Assembly: GCF_000524195.1 (NCBI RefSeq)
Contig: NW_020170387.1
Coordinates: 1,107,816 to 1,171,815 of the forward strand
DNA: 64,000 nucleotides
DNA from: Echinococcus granulosus
Taxonomy: Eukaryota; Platyhelminthes; Cestoda; Cyclophyllidea; Taeniidae
Direction of reading: 5' to 3'
Below are positions 22,523 to 35,200 of the stretch, one piece after another. Below the pieces are notes generated by a model. It saw nothing but the letters and a program-made list of their open reading frames with translations, ran no database searches and had not been told where the DNA came from. The position numbers were made by a program, and so were the translations under genes. Each line of letters begins with the position of its first letter. Position 1 is the stretch's first letter.

Positions 22523-25500
22523 TCTTCCCAAGGAACCTCCAGCTCTAATTTTTTATGGCTCCACAGGTAAAATCGAGGCCTGCATTTGTGATGGGCGTAA
22601 CATCCCACTAAATTATAAGATACGGGGTAATAGGTCCCAACTCTGACTATGTTTTTTGATAGAAAACACAAACAGTCTAAACCAGACAGTTATTCCAAAG
22701 TAAAGGAAAGTTGGTCAACCAATGTACACTTTGTGTAAAACTTCGTCAAGACTCACAGAACTTTGACATTTCCAACTTAAAATTGAACAGTAGAAAACAA
22801 TATGCATCCTCAGCTTCGGAAAACCTAGGTGGTAAACTCAAAAATGATACAGATTTCAAATGCCATAGATGAAACTTTCGAATGGTTTGATGAAGTGATG
22901 GATCTTGATTAACCAACCTATAGACAAGCCCCTCACGCTGGGATGTATTTTGAGTTTTTTAAATGCGCCATTTTTAATATATTTTAATCATAAATAGCGC
23001 TATAATTTAGCAGAATATTTGCTTCAAAAAGTGCATGTCGTTAGCCAAGCCTACAGAATCCCATTCATTCATTGTGAGACCAAAATCAGGAACGTCTAAG
23101 TTATCTTTAGAATACTCGATTAGTAGAAAGTGTTTTATGGAATTCACGAATGCCATGTTTGTTTTGATAGAGATTAATGTTGAGAACTTTTCAACTGTCA
23201 AAAGGATATTTACTCCACTACCAACTCAGACATGACTTTTCTCAGTCTTGCTGCACAACAATAAAGACGTTAAGTTTTAAAAAGAAACATCCCCAAAAAA
23301 AGTATACCATCGAGGACCTTGGTAATCCTCTCGCAAAAACAATTACCATGATACAAACTGAAGTTGATTAGTTTCAACAATAGCTTTAAATGCTAATCAT
23401 TGTCCTAGAGCACTTAACGGAATTCGACGCTGTCTGTTGCAGATGGATTCAATTCAGGGTCAATTTCTTAACCCCAGCAACGAAGTCCTTGTTATAGTCG
23501 CAGCGATTTCATAGCTAAAGAAAAGTGTCATTCATTTTGACTAGTCATTTACCTCCAATATCGAGGAAAGCCGGTGCTTTGAAATACCCAATTAAAAAAT
23601 GTCTACCCCAGAGGTGGAATGGACATTGACAGCTTGATTGCAGCTAAACCATGCCGAAAGCTGTAATATTGCATGAATACACAGAAAAGATGGGCTCAAC
23701 TGCAAATTTAATGTTAGTGGATTACAGACTGAATGGGGAGCGGTTTAGTTATTTAAAATATGTGTTCTAGTAAAATAGTAATCTGATTTCGATCGGTGAA
23801 GGAGAAACCAAAGTGATTGCAAGACATAAAGGTTTGTCGAGGTGGAAAAAAACCTTGAACTCCACGACCTGGCATTTTCCGGAAGCAAGTTTGATCTGTA
23901 GCTTTTTTTGACTAATCGTAACCGGACGTCGGAAAGTGCTAGCACGGTGAGCGATCACTAACTTACAACAGGTCTACTTATTACCAAGTCCACTAAAATT
24001 GAACTTTGCCGGGAAGATTTGGCGGTTTCTTCTCTACGGATATCAGATGAACAATTCAAACACACTGACAACTATTGCATAAGCTGCAAATGATAACAGT
24101 CACAATTGTCACCGCCTTAGCCCTTGAGAAATTAATTCTTCCAAAAGTTCTCATTGGACCCTCACAGACAGACAAGGGAAAATTTTAGCCAGGAGACCCT
24201 GCCACACCCATAGTAGGTACTGGGATTATACTCCGAAAATCAGTTCCTCTAATTAATCCTAAGTGTTAAAAGTACTTGACAGGAATAAATAAATTGAATA
24301 AGCTGAACTACTACGAATTAGACAAGAGAGCTAAAATTATCCACAAACATCACAGGCACAAAAGACAAGTTTACCCTCATCAGAGTCAACTCTGAAAGAG
24401 CCTCAAAGCACAATTCTTGCGTTTATAAGATGAGAAAAGGAACGCTTGACATTCGAAACAACTTTTTTTTTTGGATTTCACCTTTGGCAAATCTTATTTC
24501 AAAAGTACATGATTCCTATTTGGTACACCACCTCCTTTGGGAAAATTGCTTCAAGTATAGTAATATATGCCATGTAGGCAATCACCAAATGAAAGTCCGG
24601 TTTGTGCAAAATATTGCTGTTATCCCTATATATGATTTCATTTTATTAACACCACCTTTTGCAGCACAAACACCAGCTGCATTTAAGAAGAGGCATTTCA
24701 CACGGCAAAGCGTCGAATGCTTCACATTTTTCACATTATCAAGACTTTGGTAATGTGAGCTGAATTAGTGAGCAGATCCTATAGTTTCAAATGAGCAATC
24801 GTGTCGTAAGCGGCGAGATGAACCCCCCTAAAAGGACTTTTATTCACGGTGTGCTAAAGTACATTCGGCAATCACTATTGTATGCTGAGGCAGACAAATG
24901 CGATGCACATTCGCAGAATGATTTGTAGAATTAACCCCGTAAGCTTATTTTGTGGATGTTTGTTTCACACAACCCCGCCATCAGATTTGGCACCCAAGCC
25001 AAACATTTCTTCTACCATCGAGTTTGCTAAAATCCGCGGAAAATCACGCAAGATTAACCGTTCAGAACCGGTAAAAGCAACTTTAGAAGGGGGCCTAACA
25101 GTGTGACTCTGTATCTGCGATAATAAAACTTTGGAATGTTGAGAAAGATGTTGGAATTACTATTCCATCATTAATGTCACAAAACAGTAACATCCTAGGG
25201 GAGAAATGAATGCACATGTAGTTTTGCTGCTATCATTGAGATACTTGGCACATTGTTACCCCATTTGAGTCTGTTGTATCCTTCTCAGCACCTTCAGTTC
25301 CAACATAATTAGAGTTACTTGAGAGACAGACGGAAGCTAGTAAAATATGCAAACGAAGAAACTGACTGCTTTCTTGCTCCATATTTATTATACTCGAGTA
25401 TACAGAAATTCTTCTGTCATACATTGTTGTGGATTTACCTTATTGCTTTTACTATTGCAATACATCTGAGTTTCAGGTATATCCGAGATATTCAGGAGGC

Positions 25501-28200
25501 TTTAAAACGAGATAAATAGATCAAAGTTGGATTTATGAAAGTGCATATATGTGCAACTGATTATTGTCACCCCATTGTTGCATTTCTTTAAAACCTTTTG
25601 ACTGTGAAAAAATTGTGGATACCACTGCGATTAAAAGTGGTGCAATGATTACAGTGTAATGGCATCTCTGAAACCAAAGGACGCTGTCATAGTTAGTCAT
25701 TCACATAATATCAAAGGGGATGAAAATTACTGTAATACGTATCACACCTTAGGCGAAACAATGCCGTCTTAATAAACAAATAATTCATAGGTTCCATAGG
25801 TAGAATCAAAGGCGCGGGGATTTGTCAAAGTGACTACGTGTGCGTCAGGTACAGGCTGTAAATTCTAAAAAGTATTTAAAGATTTATTCCCAATCTTAGT
25901 GTCTGTTTTTCCATCTGCTTTTCCTTGATCAAGGGGATAAAATAAATACCGGATAAAGTTTTGAACTGAAATTTGTGAAGCAGTGCATTGCACAAATATC
26001 CGTAGGGACTAATTTCACCATTCGCTGTGGCACATTTTGCGCAGATCGCTAAAGCGAGGTTTAGATCCATTGCGAAGTTTTTGACTGATTAATATGGGAT
26101 GATTCTTTGTGCCAAATGAAAAAAACTGCTATTATCCTATTTTCCTAAGTAATAAACTCACATGTCTTTCAATGCCCAAGAACTCTTTTGGCCGCGTTGT
26201 AGGGAGCTAAGAGCTCTACAAATTCGCTGCAGGAAATGCAATTACTGTTGAGGGAGGACTACACTCGGTACTACCCCATTCCTAGACTGAATTTGAGATA
26301 TCACGAAAATTTTAATGATCTTATTGATGTAAATGGTAGGCGCTAATGCCTACTTGTGATTGAAAATATCAGCAGTCAGTCCAGCTTTTTTTACTAAAAT
26401 AAAAATTGCCTGAATAAGAGACAGGGACATTTAACACATTTTATCAAATCCAATGAAAAGCGAAACAGGTTTTTAAGACTGCTCGACACGCATCGTGAAC
26501 AGATACAACTGACTGCACACATCAGTGGGGAGATTTCTCACTGCACTCATTTTCAGCGGAATAACGAAATATTCTAAAGCCCTTTTGCAAAAGTGATGAG
26601 CTGGCCAAACGACAATAACTTAACAACGAAGAAAAGTAAATAAAAATTCCCCTATTTTTAGACTAATGTTGCCTAGGCTTCGTAATAGATCGCCACCCTT
26701 ATTGGCGAAACAGACTTACCGTCACATGACATAACAGTTGGATAAAGTCAAAAATCCACATTCTGACCACTCCTTTTCTGAAGCCTTGTTACAAAATGTC
26801 TTTTACTCCCTATTTACTGGAGGGCTAGTAACTTATGGAGTTGTTTCTAAAGATGTTTACTCACTTTAGAAAAGACTTTCTCCCATTCAGAGACTGCATT
26901 GAGTACGCTACCAAGAGAATTAAAGCAAACTGAATATTATCTAGATAGAGAAAGTTCTAAATAACTGCAATATTTTTAGTTCTGAAATCATAAGCATTAA
27001 TGCAATTGGAAATATATAATGTCGTTTTCAATACGCTATTGTACAACTTTCAGCCTAGTAGCTAACTGCAGCCTTAAATGCGTTCGCAGAAATACTGCAG
27101 TGCAAGACAGACCACTTGATTCACTCAATCCCCGTCTTTCCTGTGAGACCACAATTTACAAATTAGCACACAGATCTCAAACATGTCTTGCACTAGGGTA
27201 GGACCAACGCAGAAGTGGAAATAAAACTGCAATAGGAATTTGATTGCGTCTACAGCTCCGTTCAACTATCCTTAGGTAAGCAAACAACTTACAAATGAGA
27301 TTTTTCGAGTACTTCTTGTAAAAAAAGTAGTTATAAACCAGCTACAACAACTTGCGTTACCTAGGTAACCCGTTAATTATTTGTTTAACTCATAGCTTTG
27401 CTAGCGGGTCACTTGGGGGCTCCACCTTTGTACTTCCGCTGGCCTTCTGCACGTTGATATTACACAGTCCACCCAGGTTTTTTGTTTTCCTTCGCCTTCA
27501 ATGAAGTCTCGGAACTCTATGCTTAGAATAATTCATAACCAATGAATAAAGCTGCGCCCGAATATGGGTAAATAGGAAATAAGAATGGCAGTGGTTAAAC
27601 TGAATATTTTCCAAAAGCAATGTAAAATCCAACAAAAAAATAGGAGGCGAATTATAATAAACGAAGCAGTATGCAAAGGAAAAATGGCTGCGCGAATGCC
27701 CTCGTAATTTATTTCAGGAAAGCACTTAGCTGAATCATGACACTGCCAACCCGTTCTGTTTCCTACATTCAATTTGCCATCCAATCATTTGGTTTCGCTA
27801 AAAAATATGCTGATAATGTGTTTGTTTCAAAACTCATAGTAATGCTGAGCATCAACCGATAGCTATGAGTTTGGAGCAGAGCGATTTGATAATAAATTAC
27901 GTTTACTTAGGGCCGAAAATTCGGTTGAAGGGGCCACTGGCATTATACTGCTTTCAGTAAGATTTCGTAAAATGGTGACATTATTTATTTCATCAGTGCA
28001 CAAGGTCAGTAATGTTTTCATCAACAAAGTAACCCGACGAAGTCATTTAACTGAGCTATGAGATTTTTAGTGTTTCATTGTTTACCATTATTTGCCAATC
28101 TGAATAGCTAAAATGGACTCAATTACAGAATGATAAAATTGTGGTAATGTTTTGTTAAAAGACAATTCAATTAAAAATAAATGACTTTAGTGCTAAGTTG
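22523..28200. other. AT-rich noncoding stretch
   Basis: Only short open frames are present and none shows a recognisable motif or good splice context. Positions about 27395-27515 resemble 45-210 in the same orientation and may be a second, diverged copy of that repeat. A short inverted pair (AAACTCATAG at 27829-27838, CTATGAGTTT at 27863-27872) could form a hairpin. Confidence 0.5.
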
Positions 28201-28525
28201 AGTTTTAAAATACTCCATAAGAAATAGCATTTCGTAGCGGAATTTTGTGGATGAAGTGTCTATCTGTGACTGGCAAATCCCGAACGCGAAAGTCTTTGGA
28301 AGGGGTGAAGGATGAGGTAGACCTATTAATTTGCTGCTCCTGTGGATATGGCTTTGAACCTGAGGTAGCCATGACCTCTTGCCTGCACTTCGCCAAACCC
28401 CATTTTTCGGTCATATCAATCTCTGCAGGACACCTGCGACCTAACTGTGCTGTAAGGACGCACACTGGCTGTATTTATACACTGACCTCGCCTGCGCCTC
28501 AATCCGATGTTTTTGTGGCTTAAAT
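28201..28525. other. Open, GC-richer patch of unknown coding status
   Basis: Both strands are open: 92 codons at 28245-28523 (+) and 86 codons at 28205-28465 (-). The plus frame has a CCSCGYGFEP segment and the minus frame has none that I recognise. Two short blocks here (TGGATGAAGTGT and AGCCATGACCTC) recur close together at about 35930-35970, which hints at a repeat family and not a gene. Confidence 0.25.
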
Positions 28526-31500
28526 TACAAGCAACTTTAGTGGAATTTTATTTTCACAATGTCAAGCCCCAGTGGCACATTTACCACAGCTTATGCACAT
28601 TACAAGATAAAGTATTTTCTTTTTGTTCATAAATGCTAGAGGTATAATTTCCCAAAACCGTCTGCATTCAGCAATTAACACATGTAAAACGGCCATTAAA
28701 GATGTACGACATCACAGAGATGCTACAAAGGGTGAAGTAATCAACGGTCCAGATAGCTTAAAGCAAAATACCTCGCAGATAATCTCTTGTGCATGTAATA
28801 ACACTGTACTTCCGGTTTCGCCGAGCTTTAGTGCCAGTGGCAATGTAGCTTTCTAAGGAATGAATATTCATCGGTGTCCTTATAACTGAACTTAAAATAT
28901 AAATTTAACAGAAAGCTGTGTCAGACAAATGATGGTTACGCGGGATGTACAGACTTATTCAAGGTCAAGAAATGTAAAAACAGTTAGCACAAAAGGTTTG
29001 TCAGATTTTGAAGACCAAAAAACTTAGCAATGCTTCCTTTTGCTATCATTTGGGAGTAAAATTCGCATTGAAGTAGGATATTTACGAGGATGGTCTCTTG
29101 TTTTTACCTTATTGAACAATAGTTGAGAGGCTAGCTTTAAGACAAACTGATTCTAAACAAACGCGACACCACTGATTCTGCTAAATTGTTACTGTTTTGC
29201 AAATAATGTACTTTTAACCCAAAAAACTGCAATAGTTGGAATTCAGGTCTGTTGTGGTGAGGCGGTAGCTCACTGAAATTACACTCTCCTGCAGTTTTGA
29301 TAGGTTTAGCCTGCCATAAATATTTATGCGAGAATGAATGGCCAACGCCCCAAAAGCAGCTATTTTTAGCCTCCTGCAGGATAGGTATGCGTCATGAGTG
29401 TGCAAAACTAGAGTTAGACACGAGGTGATTTATTGCCCAGTCAGAAGTATTTTACTGCCACGATTGCAGACTTGCAAGGTGGACAATAAAGTTGGTGCCG
29501 AGCATTTCTTTCCATCCATCAAAAATATTTGGAACAGATAACGCATTTACTCATATTAATTTAATTAATTAAGGCGGATCATTTCAGTCGGAGGAAGCAG
29601 TTTTAATTCAGGGAATTTTTTGCAAATTTATTCATGGTTTTTTAGTTAGGCGCTTTTTTTCCGTGAATTCACACAATGTTTGGTTTTAGATTAAAGTGGT
29701 GAGGTGCATAAAAATAGTAAGTAATTACGCCCGTCAAAGTGTCTGAATTCTAGACTCGGCTGGGTGAACATGCAAAACTCCGCGCGTCGGACGGGCTTGG
29801 GGCGGGGGACTGCGAGGTGAGGCCAAGTCGGTGGCAAAGGCGATCGTGGAGAAAGCAGCTCACGCGACTGGCGGGCGAACCAATCACCAGAAGGCGATCA
29901 AATCACATCAAATTAGGCCAAAAATAGCTGGCCAAAGAAAGTCCACTAAAAGTGTCCACTTGCACGATTTCGAAGGCCGCGTGTCCACAAAAGCAACAGT
30001 CACTCCTCCCATTGCCCTCCATTCACCAAGAAGCAAATACTGATACTATTGCATCATATAGAGTAGGACGTGGAGCAAATTCAACTCGGCAAATAAATCA
30101 AATGAATTGTAAAAGGGGAAAAATCGAGTGGATTTAAAGTAGATCTAAGTATCCCGATAAGGAATACATACATTACGTTACGGCTGTGTAAAAGGATGTT
30201 AGACGATTGATCGTAGAACGCAGAATAAGACTTGCTACTTGCAAATTACCACTGATACATTTAAAACTAGCCTTGAATTAGACATCGGGAGTTTAGTTTA
30301 GGCCAGTAGTATTTAAAGTTGACAACACACTTGCGCACAAATACAGTAGAAAGAGCAGGAAATTCGTAATGAGTATTTTGGGATAAGTAATTCACTAAAA
30401 CCTTCAATGAGATAATTTGCCACCATTATCAAGAAGCGTTCCTATTCTAAAATTACATTTCCTGGTATCAGTGAAACGAAAGTTTGGAAGAACTGCTCGG
30501 CAAATTATGCACTTGTGAGCTGTCACCGCAGAGGTGTTCTCACTTTGTCAGGACATGCGCCCGCATCCGTCAGTTCCAGTTAACTTTTTAGGCATATTTC
30601 CATTTCATGCGCAGATAATGTTCTTTTCACATTTATGGCAGTTTTATCATCGTGAGTGACCAGGTTTTCAACCAGCAATATCGCTTATTATATGATGTCC
30701 TGTTTTGGAGAGAGCTAAAAGACAAGCTTGGCCTATTTACCTATGATATTATGAAGCCTAAAAATCATCTAAGGAAAAGCACAAATTTGTATGTTGCCTT
30801 AATGTGAACATTTTTAGTTCACCTGTACAATAAAATAAAGAAATTCTTCACAAAATCAAAAAGCCTTTGATGGTTAACTGTGATTCTGGTTTTTGCCAGC
30901 GGGATGGTTTCAAAATGACTATTTAAACAAAAGTAGGCTGGGATTCAGGCTGTTTGATGATGAGGATACCAGATACTTCTAATCATTAATCCGAAGCCTT
31001 GAGTTTATTCTTCCGAAGTCGCGTTACGACGAATCATCAGACCGCTTCACCGCTTGAAACAAGTGTGATCCGGACAAGGCGATTGGGTATTCCCTCATGC
31101 ATTTCGTTGGCCAACAATAACTGTAAAACCCCTGTTCCCTACTTTATTAATTGCCCAATTCGGCATTTCCCATGGTATCTTCCTCAAAAAGGGCGACTTT
31201 GGGATTTTATACTTATTTGGCATTTAATCTGTTTGTCTATCCGAGAATTGCGATGTTCGTTTAGTTTTTAAAGGGCGGTAATTTAGGAACGCTACAGTGA
31301 ATATCCACGGAGCTTTTGAAGATAGAAGTGGATTTCAGTTGCAGTACGACTTACCATGAGGCTTTGAACCCGCTGACAAAACGAATGGACTTATTATTTC
31401 TGTCTGTTAAAGGCCTGTCTTAAGATAGTGCCAAATGGTACGTTCAAACTGACTTCAACATTTCACTCGTTTCCAATTCATTAAAAACTTCAACTTACTA

Positions 31501-32139
31501 ACAGCCACTTCCTTAACTCATTTGCCGTTGCCTTTTATAGTGTACACAAACAAATTAATTGGAAACTACATACATGGATGCAGGGGAATGGAGGGGGCAA
31601 TTTAGGACGAATGAACTTGTTACTGATGAAAAAATGTCAGGGTCTGAAAATTTTGACAACCGTATCTCTCTCAAATTGCAATTTGCTTAAGTTTAACGGA
31701 CTTACTAATTGTTGAAAGATCCGCTCCTAATGTATTAAAAGTTCAGAATTAAATTTATTGGACAGAGTGAAGCTGATGATTTAAGACAAGCAGCATTCTA
31801 CCGATAGCACCCAACAGTATTTCCGCTATATGCGAAGGGTGAGTGCGTTGGATGCCAGGAAATGGTTTGGGTTTGTTGTAAGCAATGTAACTTGAAAGTA
31901 AAGGCAAATTCACCTAAAAGTAGGCAAACTGGGAATAGACCTAATCCCTCTTCTTTTTTACTGCTGTTTATTCGAGATTCACCAGTTGCCTGTTGAGATG
32001 GTATGTAACCAGGAGGGCCACTGCTTGACATAATTACAACAACGGTTCACGCCTTTGCAGGAGGGAACATTTGCATAGACAGCACAAATACCGGTTCTGA
32101 GTCAACTTCCATTTGTGACACAAAAGTTAAATTTCTTAC
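28526..32139. other. Noncoding stretch with a GC-rich island at 29740-30010
   Basis: The island (CGGACGGGCTTGGGGCGGGG near 29787, with CCAATCACCAG near 29880) stands out from its AT-rich flanks. A 70-codon plus-strand frame at 29831-30043 crosses it but looks basic and low in information. It may be a transposable-element remnant or a promoter-like CpG patch. Elsewhere nothing is seen. Confidence 0.4.
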
Positions 32140-32239
32140 NNNNNNNNNNNNNNNNNNNNNNNNNNNNNNNNNNNNNNNNNNNNNNNNNNNNNNNNNNNNN
32201 NNNNNNNNNNNNNNNNNNNNNNNNNNNNNNNNNNNNNNN
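32140..32239. other. Assembly gap, 100 N
   Basis: Exactly 100 unresolved bases, the usual placeholder for a scaffold join of unknown true size. Sequence on both sides is AT-rich and noncoding. Order and orientation across this point depend on the assembly. Confidence 0.99.
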
Positions 32240-35200
32240 GTGATATTTGGCATTTCTCCTATTAGAAATATACAGTTAAGTGAATGTTTTACATCACTCT
32301 CAGAAGTGAAACTTTCATTGGATCGTTAAGAGGGTGCATCAAATGCTTGGACTAACGCATTTTTTGGACGGAAAACTACTCCATATGAGGTGGATGTCCA
32401 CCTATTGACGACATTTAAGTGCAAAATGAGCAAAATTCCTGTTAAGGAGCGTTTTTAGAATGACTTTATTAGAAAAAAGGGCATTAAAAACGAAGGCTCT
32501 TCGTTCTTACTCGAATTACGGTAATTAACCCCATCATCACAAATGCAGGTCTTGACTCCCAAGCTAAATCCTTACGGATCGAGGGAGGGGAGAATCGGGG
32601 TGGGTCTTGGATGGCGGTCAGTTCACTTTCAACTTCCCTACAGTACACTACCTACTTAAAGAGGAACATAGGGAAAACGATCATACGCTAAAGCCACTAA
32701 AGACCCAAGGAGATTGATTTGACAAAAACAGGTCGTTTGCCTCAATGAACTATGTTGGAGATTTTTTTCTTACATTATTAACTGAGGAAAACCTTTTTAT
32801 AGGAACTATTGGATGATGAAGAACAATATCACATGTTAAATAAAAGTAGAAGCCAGAAGGAAATTTTTAGCTCTGTAGTGCGTAGGAAATGGACACCTTC
32901 TCGCGATTAGTCTCCAATCAGATGCAGGAAGGACTAAGTAAAGCAGGCAAATTGAGTGGAATAAAAGCAACAACAAGAACAAGAGCAAAAACTCACATAC
33001 TTAAAATAAACGTGCTATTTTTAATGCCTTGCTATAGATGCCAAATGGTAACATTTAGGAGGAGTGCCGACAGCCTTCATTAGAAATACTTATGAAAATG
33101 CTCAACAGCTTCCTAGAATATCCCGGGGAGGGATGAGAGCCTTTGTTTAGGCGGAATAAGTCAACTTCTAATAGTGTTAGATGCTGAAGAGCGGAAGGTT
33201 CACTCTAGCATGGTGGTATTTACTGCGATGTTGATGAAAGAAAATAGAGATCTGTCGATCTTATGAACAAGTTTTTTAAACGTCCCATCAATCAAATAAA
33301 ATACCCACCGGTATTTATTGACCAATTAACATTAAAATTTGCCCAAAGATACAGAAGTCACAGCTTCTTAGAGGTCACTGCCTCAGGGAGGATGCGTCTC
33401 AGAGGTCAAGTGTCCAAATGGCTTATTGGTGTACGTCGAGTTTTCCTTTCTCACAAAAAACTCTTCCATCTTTTTAAATTTCAAATAAAACAAATGCCAG
33501 AAACTTTATTTTTATGATAGAGATCATGGTGAGATGCCACTGGAATAATTTTTACTTATCACCACATTTTAGCGTCCCTTCAGCTTGACAGATGACTTTT
33601 ACCCGACAAATCACGGAAATCCCTATCAAAAGTGACCAAAACATACTCGACATTTTTAAATGCTAAAATTACTTCTTTTAGGTTGAGCAACAAGTGGATT
33701 AGCCTAAATAAGGACTAGCTTCAATCAAACGAAGGAAAACTAAGCTCAAGCTGAAATGTTACAAAGTGAGATGTCGCCCGAATTACTTGCATTTGAGTTC
33801 GTTTTTTGTTGTTAAACTCGGTAAAAGAACAGAAAAATCAGTCTACATTCACCTAAGGCGAAAGAAGCGCGTTTGTGCAATTGTCTTGATTGCTTGATTT
33901 TACAAATGAATATTCGTAATGTTGCAAGATACTTATCCTTGGGGTTAATAACAGGCTAAGGAACAGGAAACAATGAAAAAACGGCTGCTTACTGTGCCTT
34001 GTCATTAAACAAGTTAATGTCAAATCAAGTCTTTAAGCATGAAAGTTGTTCAATGCATGATTGAACTTTGCACGAACGACACTGCTGAAAATTTACAGCT
34101 ACGGACCAATGTAAAAGCATAGTCAGATGAATTCTTCTTCCGGATTCAAATTTTATTTGTAAGAAAGAACTTTCAATTTGGTTGTAAATGGCATTGTAAA
34201 CCGTTTCGAACTGAAAATGTTGGATTTTTGCGGGTAAACAAAGACTATCAGACCTTCTGCCTCTCTAACAGTCTCATTGTGATTCATCATGGTTATTTGT
34301 GCGCGCACCTTAATTCTCTATAAAAGGACTATTTTGGTGATTGCAATGCTGCCCTGAATGAATATTCATTAGGAAAGCAGATACTCACTGAGAAGATTCC
34401 ATTTGGCTCTAGTTCAGTGGAATTTATCTACTATCCCTTTCTGCAAATGAGGGTACACTCGGATACAACTGGCTTATGTCTACAATTCCGAACCTTGCTG
34501 CAGGAGAATTTATTAAATAACTATACCTTAAACACAAGGTAAGTGTAAAATATCAAGCCATTTTGCGGTTAAGCTAACAGACATTACTTTTTAGAGGCGG
34601 TCAACTAAGGAAATTAATAAAAGAATAACGCTTGAATTCATGCAAAAAGATCCACTTTATATTTGTTGTCCATGAAATTGTTTGAAAAGGCATCCATTTT
34701 GGCCAATTTCTTATCAAATGCTCTTAATGCAGTAAGCAGGTGAGAAAAGACCTTGGAAATGTTGACTTATTAAAAGCCACTGATTACCGTTGTTTAACTT
34801 TTAAAACATTTCCTTGAATCATTGAAAACAGATGTTGCGTAGGAATGCAAAATGTAGGGCGGATTATTGTTAATAATGATTCAAAGGTAGTTAACGAACA
34901 GTGAGGATGTTGAAACAGGTGCAAATTTATCGACACCTAGGCTACTTTGACCTACTGGTAGGATAAAACCAAGGGGAGATTTGGCGACGATTTTTCTCGT
35001 AATTTCAAAATATATACGTATAAAATGCTCGAAAGTAGCTTCCACTCAACAGTCGTGAACAAATTAATCTCATGGCCGGCGAATGACCTTGTCAAGCTTT
35101 CTTCGTGTATTTTTGCACCCAGGACATCTTTGGGCGTGGGTCCAAACATACATATTGGTATAAAAGCACCCAAATGTAGTAATTTTTCTACTTAAGCAAT

